Source: Struthidea cinerea (lineage: Eukaryota; Chordata; Aves; Passeriformes; Corcoracidae). From it: a stretch of 64,000 nt of DNA. Every line of letters begins with the position of its first letter. Position 1 is the first letter of the stretch. Location: NCBI GenBank assembly GCA_013397865.1, contig VZTI01000412.1, forward strand, positions 71,763 through 135,762, read 5' to 3'. Shown piece by piece: positions 60,479 through 64,000 of this stretch. A program made the translations under genes and the position numbers. A model generated the notes under the pieces. The model did not search any database, was not told where the DNA came from, and saw only the letters and a program-made list of their open reading frames with translations.

Positions 60479-61364
60479 TTTCCTATTAACGTAGAAAGGG
60501 TTAAATGAAATACTCACTCACTCTGAATGAAAGTAGCCTCAGTGCCCTTGTGTCCTTATGAAAAGGAGCACAAGACCTGGGAGCTCATCGACATTATAGC
60601 AGGGACATTGTGGGCTGCTGAAAAGAAAATGAAACAGCTGAGACATGTTGGAATCCTTAATGCAAGAGGGAAATGCCCAGTGTTTACGTAAGTATTCTTC
60701 CTCACTAAAACCTTTAAAACACAAGCACAATTTGTTGGCAAATCGTGCAGTAACCGGAGCTCAAAGGAGCAAAGAGATTGCTAGCATATTAATTTTGTTA
60801 TGAGTGATGCTAGACCCTGTACTGGGAAAACCCCCCAGTTTTAACACTTTAATTTTGAGGATTCCCTCTTCCATGTTTGTAGAATGATTAATAATACATG
60901 AACTGCATAAAATGCCCAGCATAAAAAAAAAATCCTGTTCCAATTATATGTATTACAATGCTCAATAATTGTAGCTTTAGCATTTTACAGTTTATAATCT
61001 AAATTCCTAGATATAAGTTTGTCTTAAATACCTAAGTGTTTTAAACTGATACCTTTTCCTTTTTTCAACTTCCCTTTCAGTGCTAGAGCCTTAAGGTTTC
61101 TGTTCTTTAGTTTTGTTTTATTTCCCTACCCTCAAAGGTTGAGGTCCTTTAAAAAAAAGAAATTTTCTTACTTGATATAACTATATGAACTTGGTATTAA
61201 AAAAAAAATATAAACAAATTAACAATAAATCACCAAATAATTCAAGATTTGTGATTAAAATCACAGTATTTGTCAACACTGATTTCCGGTTAAATCAGTG
61301 GACATTATAGTAATCCTTCTTTATATGACGTTACAAAAAAACCTAAAATGCTGTTCAAAATTTA

Positions 61365-61800
61365 ATTCATGGAACACCAGGTTGAAAGGGGACCTCAAGG
61401 GTCATCTGGTCCAACCTTTTTGGCAAAAACACTGTGTAGACAGCATGGCACATCACCCTGTCCAGCTGAATCTTAAGTGTCCGATGTTGGGGAATTCATC
61501 ACTTCCCTGAGGAAATTATTCCAATGTCTGATTGTCTCATTGTGAAAATTGCTTTCTTGTATCTAATCAGAATCTCCCAGGAGTAACTTCTGCCCATTAC
61601 CCCTCATACGGAGGGAGGCTACATCTTCTTGGTAGCCACTCTTGAAATACTGAACCATGGTGATCATTTTCTAAGCCTTCTTTTCTCAAGTCTGGACAAA
61701 ACCAGTTCTCTCAGCCTTCCCTCAAACGGCAGAATCACAGTCCTTTGATACTTTGTGTTCTTCCTCTGGACCCTCTCCAGCCTATCTGCCTCTTTTTTGT
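61365..61800 (-). mobile_element. CR1 LINE fragment, reverse orientation
   Basis: GGTTGAAAGGGGACCTCAAG, GGTCATCTGGTCCAACCTTT, TGTCCAGCTGAATCTTAAGT, then CCCATTACCCCTCATACGGA and finally CTTCCTCTGGACCCTCTCCA are the CR1 3' region read backwards. At about 435 bp this is the longest CR1 piece in the window. It has no intact reverse-transcriptase frame. Confidence 0.93.
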
Positions 61801-61981
61801 AATTCTGACTTTTGGTATGCAAAATTTTCTCTTTTCAACAGGGTATTCTTAGCTTTTTATTCCCTAAATACAGTTGATTCTCTTTTAAATTTTACTGCAT
61901 GCATTTTTAGGAGTCAGATTTTTTTTGTAAGTCTGTGCTGAGCTCTTGTAGCTCCACCAAAGAAGCACTGTGCAATAGTTG

Positions 61982-62016
61982 TAGAATCACAGAATGGTTT
62001 GGGTTGTAAGGGAAAT
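61982..62016 (-). mobile_element. Short CR1 3'-end remnant
   Basis: TAGAATCACAGAATGGTTTG followed by GGTTGTAAGGGA is the reverse-oriented CR1 terminus (terminal AATCATAGAATGG-type repeat plus GTTGGAAGGGA). Beyond about 62,016 the resemblance stops, so the element is interrupted or truncated to its very tip. Confidence 0.75.
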
Positions 62017-63782
62017 ATCTGGATAAAAAATCATCTTTTTGCCCTAAATCTTTAAATTGCTCCCTGTGTCTGCTAAACTGGTCTTATAAGAGCAAAAAGT
62101 CACAAAAATGGTCTCAAGTTCTAGTGCACATTGTAGCCTGTCCTGAGAACCAGCATATACCATTGCAGTCTTGATGGTGCTCTCATCCAGCCTTCCTCCT
62201 GCCAGCCTGGAATGGGCCACCCGCCAGCTGGGAAATTGCTGCCCTAGGGTAGTACTGCTCCAGTGTCCCCATAGTGTTAGGTAGAGGTCAGTTAGGTCAT
62301 CTGGAGACTTCTCAATAACACATGAAATCTGAGAGGGAGAGATACTGAGCTGCTTTTTGGCCTCTTCCTAGTGTCAAAGGAACAAAAAACAGTCCAGAAT
62401 GAAGTCCAGAGCCTGGCCTGCTATTTAATTAACTTACCCATCTCTCATATAAGTATTTGTCAAAGTGTTGTGAAATCTTCATGTCTGGAATACTTTCATG
62501 TGGAGGACCTTTGCATTTGAATAAGGTTCTCTGATGAAAATTGCTGTATCAGCAAAACCTGTAAGAATATTTTTTTTAAATGCCACTTGGTACATGGCAC
62601 TTCATTACTTTCAGTTACCTTTCCTTTTTCATTGAATGCCATTGCCTTTGCAAATGCTGTTCCCCGAAACAGAAAAAAGATTTTCAGTTTTAAAATCAGA
62701 CAATTGCTATTCATAGAAACAAGTTTTCAGCCAATAAATACTATAGAAACCTGGATTGAAAGGTCGCTGATGCTATAGCCAGTCAGGGTCTGTTTTTTTA
62801 ATGGAAGTGAGTATTATGTGTCTTTGTTGCATAATGTGTTTTGCTGGAAGGTGAAGCTGTACAGCAGTGAGCTTTCTCTAGAGGCCTATTCTCTTGGCTT
62901 TATGTCGAAGACAGGCTTCAGCAGTAAATGGCTTTAAGCTTGTCAAAGAAAGGTTATTAAAAATGTTCCTGCCTTTCAGTCTCCATGCTCAATAGGCGCA
63001 AAAATTCAATACTATAGGGATTGTTTTCTATTTAGTCATGTCATTTGGCATTTTGCCTATAGCTAAAAATGAGAGACCATCTGGTTTAGTCTCACTAATG
63101 ATTCTGCATTGTTACCTGAACTGGTTCACTAGTTTATTGTTAGCACTTAAGAAATAAACTTGCCTTCTGCTAATTGCACTTTGGTTACTATGTTTTGCTA
63201 AGATTTTAAATCTCAGTGATTTCTTGAGGTGGTGATTTGAAATCACAGTTCGTCTGTACTCACAGACTTCTGTACTAGTACTCTGGGTAATGTGTTTTGC
63301 TGCCTTGACACAGTTCTTTTATCACAATATATGCTTATAGTGTAGTGGGACCTCATCTGCCTTAGGGCTTTTAGAAATTGCCTGATTTCTGGTGTGAGGT
63401 GACTGGCAGGAAGTTAAAGTGCAAGTGCTGAGCACAGAGTTGCTGCTTTGCTGAGCACAGGCATCGGGTGAAATAAAAGGTGAGGGATTATTTAGGGCTC
63501 CCTGCAATGATAGTCATTGGCACAGGAAAGCTGCTATGAGCACAATTGAATCTGTCAGTGCATGCGTACTTTGGCTACAGGTGATGGGAGGCTTCCACAG
63601 ACCTGTGCATAATGCCTGCGTAAAGGAATCATCCCGAATAATGATGTCTCCATGATGGTCTGTACTCATGCAGCATAACTGGAAGCTATTCCTACACTTA
63701 CAGCTGTTTTCTGATTACTTCTGTGACCACTTGTTGACTGACAAAAATGTTGCACCCATTGTAGAAATCTTTTGGATGTGGC

Positions 63783-63998
63783 TCAATGGGCAGCGGGGCT
63801 TTGTTCTGCTTCACAGTGGAGGCTTACTAGCAGGGAGAAGTGTCTCTCTGTGACACTGAGCAGCCTCTGCACTCGGAGATGATGTGGGCTTGTTCCCAGA
63901 TCCTGCCCGTCGTAAAGCTGCTCCTCAGGATGGGGGAAATCATAACATTTCTTGACAAGCTTTACAATTTCCTGGTCATTCACAGTAGTGGAAGTCCA
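63783..63998 (-). other. Unrecognised open frame running off the right edge
   Basis: On the - strand a frame stays open from the window edge to a stop at about 63,783, about 71 codons, without an ATG in the visible part. It encodes segments such as NDQEIVKLVKKCYDFPHPEE and QLYDGQDLGTSPHHL. I recognise no family. It could be a 3' terminal exon, a decayed element or chance; the codon pattern alone cannot decide. Confidence 0.25.
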
Positions 63999-64000
63999 GC

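Larger units (their letters stand above)
48651..64000. other. Intergenic desert right of FANCF, second part
   Basis: No exon of SLC17A6 or any other gene was recognised on either strand. The region contains MIR-like remnants (49.3 and 57.3 kb), a perfect hairpin (52.75 kb), a diverged direct-repeat pair (52.85 and 56.25 kb), a tandem duplication (53.46 kb), CR1 fragments (59.8, 61.4 and 62.0 kb) and a G-rich tract (60.45 kb). Between these I see nothing definable. Confidence 0.6.

Noticed and set aside
1..64000. CRISPR arrays, operons, phage or plasmid modules
   Set aside because: The window is vertebrate: spliced genes, CpG islands, CR1 and LTR elements. No regularly spaced short repeats with unique spacers were seen other than the GC minisatellite.

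Overview
The window is vertebrate nuclear DNA, almost certainly from a bird. It is AT-rich, gene-poor and intron-bearing, with several CR1 LINE fragments carrying the avian-type 3' tail, a solo LTR of a type seen in many birds (ERVL-like), faint MIR-like SINE remnants and two CpG islands. Two runs of N (60 and 21 bases) show that it is a draft assembly.

Only two protein-coding loci can be supported. FANCF, the Fanconi anaemia core-complex subunit, is a complete single-exon gene on the + strand at 34,685-35,761, with its own CpG-rich promoter. The first coding exon of GAS2 is on the - strand at 3,931-4,072. It is too short for simple ORF calling, but its 47 encoded residues read clearly as the GAS2 N terminus and end at a good splice donor. 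The two genes are divergent, the arrangement I recall for human 11p14.3. The rest of GAS2 should lie to the left of the window, and SLC17A6 and ANO5 should lie to the right.

Layout: 1-3,930 is a GAS2 intron. 3,931-4,092 is the GAS2 exon, next to an assembly gap. 4,093 to about 13,000 is probably the GAS2 5' intron, with CR1 remnants. About 13,040-14,380 is a CpG island, the best candidate for a GAS2 promoter, containing a GC-rich minisatellite. 14,540-34,280 is AT-rich DNA between the two CpG islands. It holds MIR-like remnants, a group of short inverted repeats at 31.8-33.2 kb and an unexplained GC-rich block at 33.3-34.1 kb. 34,280-34,440 is an internal CR1 fragment just before the FANCF promoter. 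34,500-36,040 is FANCF. 36,040-64,000 is an intergenic desert with one intact solo LTR (48,051-48,645, with a 5-bp target duplication), CR1 and MIR-like fragments, a pair of diverged direct repeats 3.4 kb apart, a perfect 19-bp hairpin and a G-quadruplex-type tract.

I found no operon, CRISPR array, tRNA, rRNA or bacterial-type system. Nearly all other open frames are short chance ORFs. The items most worth checking are the minisatellite in the putative GAS2 promoter, the short palindromes, the unassigned diverged repeat pair and several GC-rich blocks with no recognised identity.
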